Positions 26,741-34,851 are shown, counted from the first letter of the stretch. The stretch: DNA of 64,000 nt from Variovorax atrisoli 110B (GCF_000382045.1 NZ_KB907463.1:1-64000), one strand, 5' to 3'. Numbers and translations: made by a program. Notes: a model not told the origin generated them from the letters alone.

Positions 26741-27259
26741 TCAGTTGAGCACGCCGAAGGCGCAGGCCGAGCTGCCGCCCACGCTCGCGGTCTGCGCACC
26801 GGTGTTGCCCTGCGCCGAGTTCAGCGCCTGGTTGGCCGCGCCCTGCACCTGCGAGCTGGTGCCGCCGACGATGCCCGATGCGACCGCGCCCGAATTGGCC
26901 TGCGAGGTGCCCACCGTCGCACCGCCCAGCGTGCCTACCGCGGTGCGGCTGTCGTTGCCCGATGCGTTCGATGTGGCGCCTGCCGTGCTCGGCGAATTCG
27001 CGACCGTGCTGTTGTTGCCGTCGTTGCCGGTGGAGCTGGCCGAGACGTTGCAGTTGTACTGGCGGCCGATGTAGTTGTTCGTGTTGTAGACCGGTGCCGA
27101 GTAGTAGCCGCTCTTCTGCTTGCGGATCATGTCCTGGATCGCGGCCTGGTTGACCTTGTCGGTGCTGGTCTGGAATTGCCATGCGGCGTTCTCGCCGACG
27201 TTGTTGGCGTGCGCAGCCAGAGGCACGCACAGCAGTGCCCAAAGAAATACGCGTTGCAT
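26741..27259 (-). CDS. Small secreted protein, HfaA-like, first gene of the surface-protein operon
   Basis: 172 residues with a signal peptide (MQRVFLWALLCVPLAAHA). The mature N terminus, NNVGENAAWQFQTSTDKVNQ, continues AAIQDMIRKQKSGYY, and resembles the leader region of holdfast protein HfaA as I remember it. From about residue 65 the chain turns Ser/Thr/Asn/Gly/Ala-rich (STGNDGNNSTVANSPSTAG, GTSQANSGAVASG, QALNSAQGNTGAQTASVGG) in the style of the giant protein. Two cysteines, YNC and SAC, could form one disulphide. It heads the operon and has a ribosome site AAAAGGGA. The likely role is a minor subunit, nucleator or adaptor of the surface structure; this is inferred from gene order with the HfaB-type gene. 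Confidence 0.65.
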   Translation of the reverse strand: MQRVFLWALLCVPLAAHANNVGENAAWQFQTSTDKVNQAAIQDMIRKQKSGYYSAPVYNTNNYIGRQYNCNVSASSTGNDGNNSTVANSPSTAGATSNASGNDSRTAVGTLGGATVGTSQANSGAVASGIVGGTSSQVQGAANQALNSAQGNTGAQTASVGGSSACAFGVLN

Positions 27260-27344
27260 GACGATCCCTTTTCTCGAAAACGCCCCCGCTGGATTCACGG
27301 GTGCTGCGTTTCGCGAAGGGATGCTAGGGACCGGCTGCCGTGGC

Positions 27345-27387
27345 CGGTATCCCTGGAACCGGTAGGCGGCATCCCGCGAACCGGTAG
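27345..27387 (-). promoter_or_regulatory. Two tandem 21-bp repeats upstream of the surface-protein operon
   Basis: Plus-strand copies at 27345-27365 and 27367-27387 share 18 of 21 bases, with the common core ATCCC-(3)-GAACCGGTAG. Their period is 22 bp, about two helix turns, so proteins bound to both would face the same side. They lie 86-128 bp upstream of the start at 27259, the usual distance for an activator. I read them as a regulator binding site; no regulator is identified. Confidence 0.5.
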
Positions 27388-27481
27388 AAATAACGAAGAA
27401 GGGAAAGGCCGTGCGATCGCCGCGGAACACGCAGGCAGGCAGCGCGCACGACGGCGCGCTCATTCACGCGGCACGGGCTGG

Positions 27482-27601
27482 CTAGTCGCCGAACCAGAGC
27501 AGCAGCCAGACGCTGACCGAACCGAGAACCACCGTCATCAGCACGACCTCCCCGGTCGTGGGCAACGGCCTGTCCATCCAGCGTTCGATGTTTTTCGACA
27601 T
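27482..27601 (-). CDS. 39-residue single-pass membrane microprotein
   Basis: The reading frame runs from ATG at 27601 to TAG at 27482 and encodes MSKNIERWMDRPLPTTG, then a hydrophobic helix VVLMTVVLGSVSVWLLLWFG ending in Asp. A strong ribosome site GGGGGACGAGG directly precedes the ATG. A -35-like TTGACA (plus 27655-27660) lies about 54 bp upstream, but its -10 is weak. The sequence is charged then hydrophobic, so the N terminus should stay in the cytoplasm. It lies 222 bp upstream of the surface-protein operon on the same strand. I do not recognise a family. A role in that system or as an independent membrane peptide is open. Confidence 0.55.
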   Translation of the reverse strand: MSKNIERWMDRPLPTTGEVVLMTVVLGSVSVWLLLWFGD

Positions 27602-27714
27602 CCTCGTCCCCCGGTCTTGGAATGGGGGCGCAGCGTGATGCAATCGCGCGCTTTTGTCAAAGCAGCAGAAATACTTCTTGCAATCTTGCGCACTCGATCA
27701 GGCAGTCGAAGGAT

Positions 27715-28293
27715 TCAGAAAGACAGCTGCATCGTTTCCGGCCACCCGGCCTTTTCGTCGACGCGCGCCTCGGCCGCCGGCAGCGCGCCTTCATGCTCCA
27801 GCAGGCGCTGCTTGCGCAGGACCCCGCCCGCGTAGCCCTTGAGCTGGCCGTTCCTGCCGATCACGCGATGGCACGGCACGACGATGCTGACGGGGTTCGA
27901 TCCGTTGGCCGCGCCGATGTCGATGGCCGCGCGCGGATCGTCGAAGCCCAGATGTCTCGCGAGCTCGCCATAGCTGGTGGTGCGGCCCGCCGGAATGCGG
28001 CGCAGCGCGGCCCACACCTTGCGCTGCAGTGCATCGCCGAGCGTGGCAACGGGCAGCGCGTCGATGGCGGCGAGGTCGCCTTCGAAGTAGCGGCGCAGGG
28101 CATCGGCCACCGCATGCGGCGCGACGATGCCTTCGGCCAGCTCGATCGGGTCTTCGTGCAGCTGGCGCAGGAGACGGTGCAGGCGGGCGCGATGGTCCGC
28201 GAAGTCCAGCGCATGGATCGCGCCGGTGTCGTCGGTGACGAGAAGAAGCTCGCCCAGCGGCGAGGCCAGGCGGCTGAGTTGCAGCTTCAGCAT
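27715..28293 (-). CDS. ogt: Methylated-DNA-protein-cysteine methyltransferase
   Basis: 192 residues from the ATG at 28293. The C-terminal ATase domain has the active-site VVPCHRVIG with the acceptor cysteine at residue 141, the GRTTSYGELA helix-turn-helix region and GYAGGVLRKQRLL after the active site. The enzyme transfers the O6-alkyl group from guanine to its own cysteine in a single suicidal turnover. The size fits Ogt, not Ada: there is no N-terminal Cys4 zinc domain or AraC domain. It stands alone between the microprotein gene and the aminotransferase gene. A Lys-rich 12-aa alternate N terminus upstream has no ribosome site. Confidence 0.92.
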   Translation of the reverse strand: MLKLQLSRLASPLGELLLVTDDTGAIHALDFADHRARLHRLLRQLHEDPIELAEGIVAPHAVADALRRYFEGDLAAIDALPVATLGDALQRKVWAALRRIPAGRTTSYGELARHLGFDDPRAAIDIGAANGSNPVSIVVPCHRVIGRNGQLKGYAGGVLRKQRLLEHEGALPAAEARVDEKAGWPETMQLSF

Positions 28294-28434
28294 GATCGTG
28301 TCCTTCAAAAGCAAAGGCAAAGACAAAGGCGGTGGGGCCGCGAACATCCACATGCTGCGCGTTCCCCGCCGCCTTCACCGGCCGTATCCGGACATCGATC
28401 TGCGGCTTCCGCCGCGAGGCCTTTCAGCGTTCGT

Positions 28435-29769
28435 TCAGGCGTGCGCCTTGATCGAGTCGGCCAGCGTGTTCACCAGCGTGTCGATGTGCGACTTCTCGAC
28501 GATGTACGGCGGCGCGATCACCAGCACGTCGCCCGCGGGACGCACCAGCGCGCCCTTGTGGAAGCAGTCGAGGAAGATCTCGTAGGCGCGCTTGCCCGGC
28601 GTGCCCGCGATGGGCGCGAGCTCCACCGCCGCGGCGAGGCCGAGGCTGCGGATGCTGATGACGTTGGGCAGGCCCTTGAGCGTGCCGTGGAATGCGTCAC
28701 CCAGCACCTTGCCCATTTCGCCGGCGCGCGCGAAGAGGTTCTCCTGCTTGAACAGATCGAGCGTGGCGATGGCCGCGGCGCATGCCACGGGGTGGCCCGA
28801 GTAGGTGTAGCCGTGGAAGAACTCGACCACGTGCTCGGGTGCGTCGGTCTTCATCATCGCGTCGTAGAGCTTGTCGCGGCAGATCACGCCGCCCAGCGGG
28901 ATGACGCCGTTGGTCACGCACTTGGCGAAGTTCAGCATGTCGGGCACCACGCCGAAGTAGTCGGACGCGAAGTTGGTGCCCATGCGGCCGAAGCCGGTGA
29001 TGACCTCGTCGAAGATCAGCAGGATGCCGTGCTTGTCGCAGATCTCGCGCAGGCGCTTGAGGTAGCCCTTGGGCGGGAGGTACCAGCCGGCCGAGCCCGC
29101 CACCGGCTCCACGATGATCGCGGCCACGTTGCTCGGGTCGTGCAGCGGCAGGATGCGCGTCTCGAGCTCGACCAGCGGGTCTTCGGCCCACACCGGCTCC
29201 TCGTTGTGGATGTAGGCGTGGTTCACCGGGTCGTGGATGAAGCGCATGTGGTCCACCCGCGGCAGGAAGGCCGAGCCGAACACCTTGCGGTTGCCCGGGA
29301 TGCCGCCTACCGACATGCCGCCGAAGCCCACGCCGTGGTATCCCTTCTCGCGGCCGATGAACACGTTGCGGTGGCCCTCGCCGCGCGCGCGGTGGTAGGC
29401 CAGCGCCACCTTCATCGAGGTATCGGCGGCTTCGGAGCCCGAGTTGCAGAACAGCACCTTGTTGAGGTCGCCGGGGGCGAGCGAGGCGATCATCTCGGCC
29501 GCCTTGAAGGCGCGGTCGTTGCTCACCTGGAAGGCGGTGGCGTAGTCGAGCGTGTCGAGCTGCTTCTTGATCGCCTCGTTGATCGGCTTGCGGTTGTGGC
29601 CCGCGCCCACGCACCACAGCGACGAGATGCCGTCGATCACCTTGCGGCCATCGTGGGTGGTGAACTCCATGCCGTCGGCCGCGACGAACACGCGCGGGTC
29701 CTTGCGGAAATGACGGTTGGGGGTGAAGGGCAACCACTGGTTGTCCATGTTGAAGTCCTGGTAGGCCAT
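28435..29769 (-). CDS. Class III omega-aminotransferase (beta-alanine:pyruvate type)
   Basis: 444 residues covering a full fold-type I aminotransferase of class III. Visible features are the N-terminal WLPFTPNRHFRKDPRVF, FCNSGSEAADTSMKVALAY (PLP phosphate loop; partly NSGSEAADTS), the family pattern LIFDEVITGFGRMG with the PLP-binding Asp, and LNFAKCVTNGVIPLGG with the Schiff-base lysine. The opening and the motif spacing are typical of beta-alanine:pyruvate aminotransferases, which make malonate semialdehyde and alanine and often accept other omega-amines. Starts at the ATG 29769, with GAGCGAGAC upstream. It is divergent from purU, with a 228-bp spacer. Confidence 0.9.
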   Translation of the reverse strand: MAYQDFNMDNQWLPFTPNRHFRKDPRVFVAADGMEFTTHDGRKVIDGISSLWCVGAGHNRKPINEAIKKQLDTLDYATAFQVSNDRAFKAAEMIASLAPGDLNKVLFCNSGSEAADTSMKVALAYHRARGEGHRNVFIGREKGYHGVGFGGMSVGGIPGNRKVFGSAFLPRVDHMRFIHDPVNHAYIHNEEPVWAEDPLVELETRILPLHDPSNVAAIIVEPVAGSAGWYLPPKGYLKRLREICDKHGILLIFDEVITGFGRMGTNFASDYFGVVPDMLNFAKCVTNGVIPLGGVICRDKLYDAMMKTDAPEHVVEFFHGYTYSGHPVACAAAIATLDLFKQENLFARAGEMGKVLGDAFHGTLKGLPNVISIRSLGLAAAVELAPIAGTPGKRAYEIFLDCFHKGALVRPAGDVLVIAPPYIVEKSHIDTLVNTLADSIKAHA

Positions 29770-29997
29770 GTCTCGCTCCTGCGGTTGGGGGATCTGGGAG
29801 GGGAAAATCGCGATTCTGGCACCCCTGCGACAATCCCACCCCTGGATCCGGATAACCCCAGGCTTGCCGACCCCATGCGGCCGACAGTCCCCTCAACGGG
29901 AGCGCGGCCCGGCCAAGCCGGACATGCGGCATCCCTGGAAAGAAGACCGATGCAGGCAGCGTGGCCGCCTGCGGAGTGATCGAGCAACCGAACTGAT

Positions 29998-30855
29998 ATG
30001 ACAACGAATACGCCCGCCTACATCCTGAACCTCTACTGCCCCGACCGCACGGGCATCGTGCACGCCGTCTCGGGCTTCCTGCTCGAGCGGGGGGCCAACA
30101 TCGAGGAGGCGGCCCAGTACAACGACCACGACACGGGCCTGTTCTTCATGCGCGTGCGCTTCGCCTGCGGCGCGCACAGCGAGAGCGTGCTGCGCGAGGA
30201 GCTCAAGGCCTTCGCCACGGGCTTCGGCATGACGCTGCAGCTGCACGCGGCCGCCGAGCCGATGAAGACGGTGATCATGGTGAGCAAGGAAGGCCACTGC
30301 CTCAACGACCTGCTGTTCCGCTGGAAGAGCGGGCTGCTGGCCATCGACGTGCGCGCCATCATCTCGAACCACCGCGACTTCTACCAGCTGGCCGCCAGCT
30401 ACAACGTGCCCTTCCACCACATCCCGGTGACGGCTGCGACCAAGGCGCAGGCCGAGGCGAAGCAGCTGGAGATCATCGAGGCCGAGGGTGCCGAGCTCGT
30501 GGTGCTCGCGCGCTACATGCAGATCCTGAGCGACAACCTGTGCCGCAACCTCTCGGGCCGCGCGATCAACATCCATCACTCGTTCCTTCCCAGCTTCAAG
30601 GGCGCCAAGCCCTACTACCAGGCCCACGACCGCGGCGTGAAGCTGATCGGCGCGACCGCCCACTACGTGACGGCCGACCTCGACGAAGGCCCGATCATCG
30701 AGCAGGACGTGGCCCGCGCGGACCACACCGACACGGTGGAGGACCTCACGGCCCGCGGCCGCGACACCGAGAGCCAGGTGCTGGCCCGCGCGGTGAAGTG
30801 GCACAGCGAACACCGCGTGCTGCTGAACGGGCACCGGACGGTGGTGTTCCGCTGA
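29998..30855 (+). CDS. purU: Formyltetrahydrofolate deformylase
   Basis: 285 residues. An N-terminal ACT domain (about 8-85; YILNLYCPDRTGIVHAVSGF in part) is followed by the formyltransferase-fold catalytic domain with MVSKEGHCLNDLLFRW, AIISNHRDF, MQILSDNL and the active-site block INIHHSFLPSFKGAKPY. The loop GATAHYVTADLDEGPIIEQD carries the catalytic Asp. The enzyme hydrolyses 10-formyl-THF to formate and THF, balancing one-carbon pools; the ACT domain mediates Met/Gly control in E. coli. Full-length and intact. The upstream 228 bp hold part of a sequence resembling the dispersed repeat but no gene. Confidence 0.95.
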   Translation: MTTNTPAYILNLYCPDRTGIVHAVSGFLLERGANIEEAAQYNDHDTGLFFMRVRFACGAHSESVLREELKAFATGFGMTLQLHAAAEPMKTVIMVSKEGHCLNDLLFRWKSGLLAIDVRAIISNHRDFYQLAASYNVPFHHIPVTAATKAQAEAKQLEIIEAEGAELVVLARYMQILSDNLCRNLSGRAINIHHSFLPSFKGAKPYYQAHDRGVKLIGATAHYVTADLDEGPIIEQDVARADHTDTVEDLTARGRDTESQVLARAVKWHSEHRVLLNGHRTVVFR

Positions 30856-30871
30856 ACTTCCATCCGGGAAG

Positions 30872-30889
30872 ACCCGCCGTCAGGCGGGT
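30872..30889 (+). terminator. Hairpin after purU
   Basis: ACCCGCC-GTCA-GGCGGGT is a perfect 7-bp stem starting 17 bp after the purU stop. There is no T-tract, so it may be a weak or factor-dependent terminator or an mRNA-stabilising hairpin before the DUF2846 gene. Confidence 0.4.
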
Positions 30890-30926
30890 GTAGCATCCTC
30901 GCGCCAGAAAAAGAGGAGAAGGCGCG

Positions 30927-31634
30927 ATGGGACGTTGGATCGGTAGGGTGTTGCTGGCCGTGCTTGCGGCCGGCCTGTTCGGGTGCTCGGCCAGCGGGCC
31001 CCGGTTCTCGGAGATGGCGGGCAGCATGCCGTCGCTGGGCGAGAACGAAGGGCGGATCTACTTCTATCGCAACTCCATCCTGGGTGCGGCAATCCAGCCC
31101 GATGTCGCGGTCAACGGCCAGGTGGTGGGCACGTCGCGACCCAACAGCTTCTTCTACATCGACCGGCCGGCCGGTACCTATCGGGCCAGTGCCCGGACCG
31201 AAGCCGAAGGCACGATCGACGTCGTGCTGCGGCCGAAGCAGACAGCCTATGTCTTGATGAGCATCAGCATGGGCCTGCTCGTCGGACGACCGGAGTTCCA
31301 ACGTGTTTCCGAGGCCGAGGGCCGAAAGGAACTTCAGTCCCTGGCCTATGACGATGCCTTTGCTTCCGCCCGGACGGCCAAGGCTTCGACCTCCGTGCCG
31401 TCCGCAGGCAATGCGGCGGCCTCAACGCCCCCATCCCCCGCGGCAGTGAGCAAGCCCGTGTCCCCCGCAGCAACTGTGGCCGCCGCGCCTCTTGCATCCG
31501 CCCCACCGCCAGCGGCAGCCGCGCCAGCGCCATCGCCCGCCGCTCGCCCCCCTGCTCCGGCACCGCCCGAAGCCACGCCCTTTGCCAAGACCTCCTTGAA
31601 CGATCTGCGGTTGCTCCTGCAGGCCAACCGCTGA
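30927..31634 (+). CDS. DUF2846 lipoprotein with Pro/Ala tail
   Basis: 235 residues. The lipobox LFGC (Cys about 20) marks a lipoprotein. The DUF2846 domain follows with GRIYFYRNSILGAAIQP, VAVNGQVVGTSRPNSFFY and RPAGTYRASARTEAEG, a small beta-sandwich-like domain of unknown role common in envelope proteins. A Pro/Ala-rich spacer (about 150-215) leads to a short C-terminal segment TSLNDLRLLLQANR. A good ribosome site (AGAGGAG) precedes the ATG. Its stop lies one base before the ATG of the next gene, so both are co-translated and may act together in the periplasm. Confidence 0.78.
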   Translation: MGRWIGRVLLAVLAAGLFGCSASGPRFSEMAGSMPSLGENEGRIYFYRNSILGAAIQPDVAVNGQVVGTSRPNSFFYIDRPAGTYRASARTEAEGTIDVVLRPKQTAYVLMSISMGLLVGRPEFQRVSEAEGRKELQSLAYDDAFASARTAKASTSVPSAGNAAASTPPSPAAVSKPVSPAATVAAAPLASAPPPAAAAPAPSPAARPPAPAPPEATPFAKTSLNDLRLLLQANR

Positions 31635-31635
31635 G

Positions 31636-32940
31636 ATGCGCGCGATGAAATACCTGTCCTCCCCCGCGCTTGCAGCGCTCGCCATCGCGCTGCCCATCCT
31701 GACGGCACACGCACAGGATTCGCGCAGCGGCGCAGCGCTCCCGCCCGATGCACTCTTCGCCCGCGTCTCGCCCAGCGTCTGGGTGGTGCAGGCCAGCGAC
31801 GCACAAGGCAAGGTGCTCGCCACCGGCAGCGCGGTCGCCACCGGCGCGGGCACCGCGGTCACCAGCTGCCAGTTGCTCGCGAAGGCCGGCTCGGTGACGC
31901 TGAAGCGCGACAACGTGAGCTACGGTGCAGCGCTGGCGCTGCCCGATGTGGAGCGCGATCTGTGCCAGCTGCGCATTGCGAACCTGCCCGCTGCCGTCGC
32001 CGAAGTGGCACCGGCGAATGCACTGCAGGTTGGCATGCCGCTGTACGTGATCGGCGCCCCCCGAGGCAGGGAACTGACGCTGGGCATCGGCATGCTGGGC
32101 GGCATCCGCCGGAACGCAGCGGGCGAACTCGAAGCCCTGCAGTTGACCGCGGCAGCCGAGTCAGGGCTTGGCGGCGCGGGGGTCTTCGACGCACAAGGCC
32201 GCCTCGTGGGCTTGCTGCCGGCCTCGGCAGCCGGCACGGCAGTCGCGAACCTCGCCATGCCGGCGTCCTGGATTGCGCAGCTGCCAGAGCGCGGCAAGCG
32301 GGCGATCGAGCGGCTGGCGTCCCTGCCAGCCACAGCCTCAGGCAACTCCGGCACTGCGGCCACTGTCGCCAGCCAGGCAACTGCAATGGCGGGCCGGCCA
32401 AGCGTCATCGAATATCAGCTGCACGACCGCCTCACCAACACCTACCGCAAGGTGGTCTACAGGATCGACCCATCGACCGACGAGCAGATCAGCTTCAACA
32501 ACGGTGGCTGGGTGGAAAAGCCGAGCGGCGAAGTCGTCAGCGTCACGTCGGCCATCGCAGGCGAATTCGATTCGGTCATGCCCCCGGGCGGCTGGACCAA
32601 GGAGAACCTCAAGGAAGAAGCCGCCTGGAGAGCCCGCTACAGCTCCACGCTGGGCGGCTCGCGTTCCAACATGGACCTGAATGCGACAGTGATGGAGGAC
32701 ACCGCGCTGACCGTCGGGGGCAGGGAATTCAAGGTCGTACGCATCGAGTACAGGGGGTACACGCAGCGCTTCCCGAACGCGGGCTCCGTGTTCGGAAACC
32801 AGTACGGCCGCTACGTGGCGAACGTCTGGTTCTCGCCAGAACTGAGGCGAGTAGTGCGCTTCGAGGCCGAGACACGGGGTGGCGCGGGGAGCGTCGCCTT
32901 CCAGGTACGCGAAACCCTCGAGCTGGTCAGCATCCGCTAG
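31636..32940 (+). CDS. Secreted trypsin-like fold protein with a degenerate catalytic triad
   Basis: 434 residues with signal peptide (cleavage near AHAQD; a second ATG at 31645 gives a cleaner signal). Residues about 35-220 follow the plan of trypsin-like serine proteases: SVWVVQASDAQGKVLATGSA, then GAGTAVTSCQLLAKAG where the His of the usual TNxHV is Gln79; then ERDLCQLRI, which keeps an Asp (D108); then ESGLGGAGVFDAQGRLVGLLP where the Ser of GNSGGP is Leu178. Two of three catalytic residues are therefore lost. The second half (about 255-434) is a different beta-rich domain with YRKVVYRIDPSTDEQISFN and VWFSPELRRVVRFEAET. It is likely a binding or scaffold protein. Coupled to the DUF2846 lipoprotein gene. 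Confidence 0.72.
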   Translation: MRAMKYLSSPALAALAIALPILTAHAQDSRSGAALPPDALFARVSPSVWVVQASDAQGKVLATGSAVATGAGTAVTSCQLLAKAGSVTLKRDNVSYGAALALPDVERDLCQLRIANLPAAVAEVAPANALQVGMPLYVIGAPRGRELTLGIGMLGGIRRNAAGELEALQLTAAAESGLGGAGVFDAQGRLVGLLPASAAGTAVANLAMPASWIAQLPERGKRAIERLASLPATASGNSGTAATVASQATAMAGRPSVIEYQLHDRLTNTYRKVVYRIDPSTDEQISFNNGGWVEKPSGEVVSVTSAIAGEFDSVMPPGGWTKENLKEEAAWRARYSSTLGGSRSNMDLNATVMEDTALTVGGREFKVVRIEYRGYTQRFPNAGSVFGNQYGRYVANVWFSPELRRVVRFEAETRGGAGSVAFQVRETLELVSIR

Positions 32941-32953
32941 GGAGCTTGATGCG

Positions 32954-32981
32954 GCGGGGCTGCCTCGCAAGGCAGCCCCGC
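32954..32981. terminator. Convergent-gene hairpin
   Basis: A perfect 12-bp stem GCGGGGCTGCCT / AGGCAGCCCCGC with loop CGCA lies between the stop codons of the trypsin-like gene (rightward) and the YXWGXW gene (leftward). No T-tract follows on either strand, so termination efficiency is uncertain, but the placement and stability are typical. Confidence 0.65.
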
Positions 32982-32993
32982 GCGCCGGTGGCG

Positions 32994-33368
32994 TCAGTTG
33001 CGATACGGATTGTTCGGCCGGCGGTCGTAGCGGTTCGGCACGCCATCGCCGTCACGGTCCCAGCGGCCTGCGTTGTAGACCCAGCGGCCGCCGTCCTGGC
33101 GCCACTCCGGCGGACGGTAGGCGTAGCCCGGGCGGGCGCGGACCCAGCCGCCGCGGATCCACACATGGCGGCCGCCGCGCCACTCGTAGTGCCCCGGCGC
33201 CCACACGTAGCCGCGGCGCGGCGGCGGAACGCGTTCATAGCGCGGCGGGGGCGGAGGCACCTGGATGGTGACCACCGGTTGTGCCTGCGCAGCCGTCGGA
33301 ACGGTCAGTGCGCCCACCGAGAGAAGCGATGCAGCGCCGACGGAAAGAGCCAATGCGAGTTTTTTCAT
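32994..33368 (-). CDS. Secreted YXWGXW-repeat protein
   Basis: 124 residues with a clear signal peptide (MKKLALALSVGAASLLS, cleavage near AAQAQP). A Pro-rich stretch (VPPPPPRYERVPPPRRGYV) leads into W-x2-G-x-Y/W repeats: WAPGHYEWRGGRHVWI, RGGWVRARPGYAYRPPEW and RWVYNAGRWDRDGDGVPN. The DRDGDGVPNRYD end resembles a calcium-binding thrombospondin-type loop. This belongs to the YXWGXW (WXXGXW) repeat proteins of beta-proteobacteria, periplasmic or surface proteins without known activity. A ribosome site AGGAGT precedes the ATG. Confidence 0.85.
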   Translation of the reverse strand: MKKLALALSVGAASLLSVGALTVPTAAQAQPVVTIQVPPPPPRYERVPPPRRGYVWAPGHYEWRGGRHVWIRGGWVRARPGYAYRPPEWRQDGGRWVYNAGRWDRDGDGVPNRYDRRPNNPYRN

Positions 33369-33531
33369 GAAGGACTCCTCATGAGTTGTTGGAGGAGCCT
33401 TCATGCTGCCGAGCCGTTGTGAACCTCCTGTAAGCCGCGCGCGAAGTCTTGTGTAAAGCTGTGACGCGCGTTTGGGGCCTTTTCGGCTCTTGCTAGCGCT
33501 CACTCACTCGTGCGCAAGAACCGTTGAAAGC

Positions 33532-34851
33532 TCATTCCTGCAGCTCGTGCAGGTCGATGACCGAGGCCATGGCCGCATGGCCGGCCTTGTTGGGATGCAG
33601 GTGGTCGCCCGAATCGAACAGCGGGTTCAGCGCCTGCGGATCGGCCGGGTCGCGCAGCGCGGCATCGAAGTCGATCACGCCGTCGATGTCCTGCTTGCCG
33701 CGAATCCAGCGGTTGACGGCCTCGCGCATGGCCTCGCTCGATTCGCTCCAGTAGGGCGTGTTCCTGAAGGGCGGCACGGTGCCGATCAGCACCTTCACGC
33801 CCTTGGCCCGCGCCTGCTTCACGAGCTGCTGCAGCCCCTCGGTGATGCGCTCGGCCGTCGGCATGTCGCGCGGCTTCAGCTCTGCGCCCGGCACCTTGGC
33901 GAACATCGCGCGGCCGATGTCGTTGGTGCCCAGCAGGATGATCGCGTGCGTCACGCCGCTCTGCTTGAGCACGTCGAGCTCGAAGCGCGAGAGCCCGCTG
34001 GGCCCGATGCCATCGGCCAGCAGGCGGTTGCCGCCGATGCCCAGGTTGAGCACCGCGACGTCCTGCCCGCCGGGCTGGGTGTCGCGCAGGCGGGTGGCGA
34101 GCATGTCGGGATACGAACCCAGCGTGGCCTCCGCGCCGCCCGCGGTGATCGAGTCGCCGAAGGCCACGACGGTGCGGATCGACTTGGTCGTGAGCACGTC
34201 CAGCCCCGTCACGATCTGGTTGAACGATAGCGGCACGGGGTCCTGCAGCTTCGCCGCCTTCACTACGTTGCCGGGCGCCATCCATGTCGTGCCCGGCTCC
34301 TGCAGGGCGACGGTGGCGAAGGGCGCGCCGCGATCGAAGAAGGCGCTCACGATCACGGTCTGGCCCGCCTGCACCGCGAGATCGACGCCGTCGCTCCACA
34401 CCTCGGCGCCTGGCGCGATGGTGACGCTGGTCCGCCCGCCGAAGCGCAGCTCGCGCAGGGTGGCCGGCGAGAAGGCTTCGGCGCCGGTGCCACGCGCCGC
34501 GCTCGCGGCGGCGATGCGCAGCGGCGCCTTGCCGAAGCGGTTGGAGAAACGGATGCGAACACGCTCGCCGTCGAGCGACAGTTCCACCTTCTGGCGGAGC
34601 GTGCGCCCGCGCAGATCATTGCCCGCCGGAGACGAGTACTTGGCGCCGCCCGGGCTCATGGCAAGCTCGGCGAAGTCGAGAGGCGCCACGGCCCAGCTCG
34701 CGACCCAATGCGCCTCCGCAGGCTGGCGCGGACGCCCGTCGGGCGTGACGGCCTGGACGCCGACGGCAAGCAGGGCAAGGAGGAAGGCAGCCACCCAGTG
34801 CGCGACGGCCACGTCGCGGAGGCGGGCTGCCCATCGGGAGACCAGATTCAT
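33532..34851 (-). CDS. SGNH/GDSL hydrolase, secreted
   Basis: 439 residues with an N-terminal hydrophobic signal (VAAFLLALLAVGVQAV). The C-terminal half (about 225-439) is an SGNH hydrolase: block I VVAFGDSITAG with the nucleophile Ser, block II NLGIGGNRLL with the Gly, block III ILLGTNDIG with the Asn, block V SGDHLHPNKAG with Asp and His. The N-terminal half (about 40-215) is a beta-sandwich accessory domain found in this subfamily (WVASWAVAPLDFAE, VRIRFSNRFGKAPLRI), as in secreted rhamnogalacturonan- or xylan-acetylesterase-like proteins. It probably cleaves an ester of a sugar or lipid; the substrate is unknown. It stands alone between the YXWGXW gene and the carboxylase. Confidence 0.88.
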   Translation of the reverse strand: MNLVSRWAARLRDVAVAHWVAAFLLALLAVGVQAVTPDGRPRQPAEAHWVASWAVAPLDFAELAMSPGGAKYSSPAGNDLRGRTLRQKVELSLDGERVRIRFSNRFGKAPLRIAAASAARGTGAEAFSPATLRELRFGGRTSVTIAPGAEVWSDGVDLAVQAGQTVIVSAFFDRGAPFATVALQEPGTTWMAPGNVVKAAKLQDPVPLSFNQIVTGLDVLTTKSIRTVVAFGDSITAGGAEATLGSYPDMLATRLRDTQPGGQDVAVLNLGIGGNRLLADGIGPSGLSRFELDVLKQSGVTHAIILLGTNDIGRAMFAKVPGAELKPRDMPTAERITEGLQQLVKQARAKGVKVLIGTVPPFRNTPYWSESSEAMREAVNRWIRGKQDIDGVIDFDAALRDPADPQALNPLFDSGDHLHPNKAGHAAMASVIDLHELQE

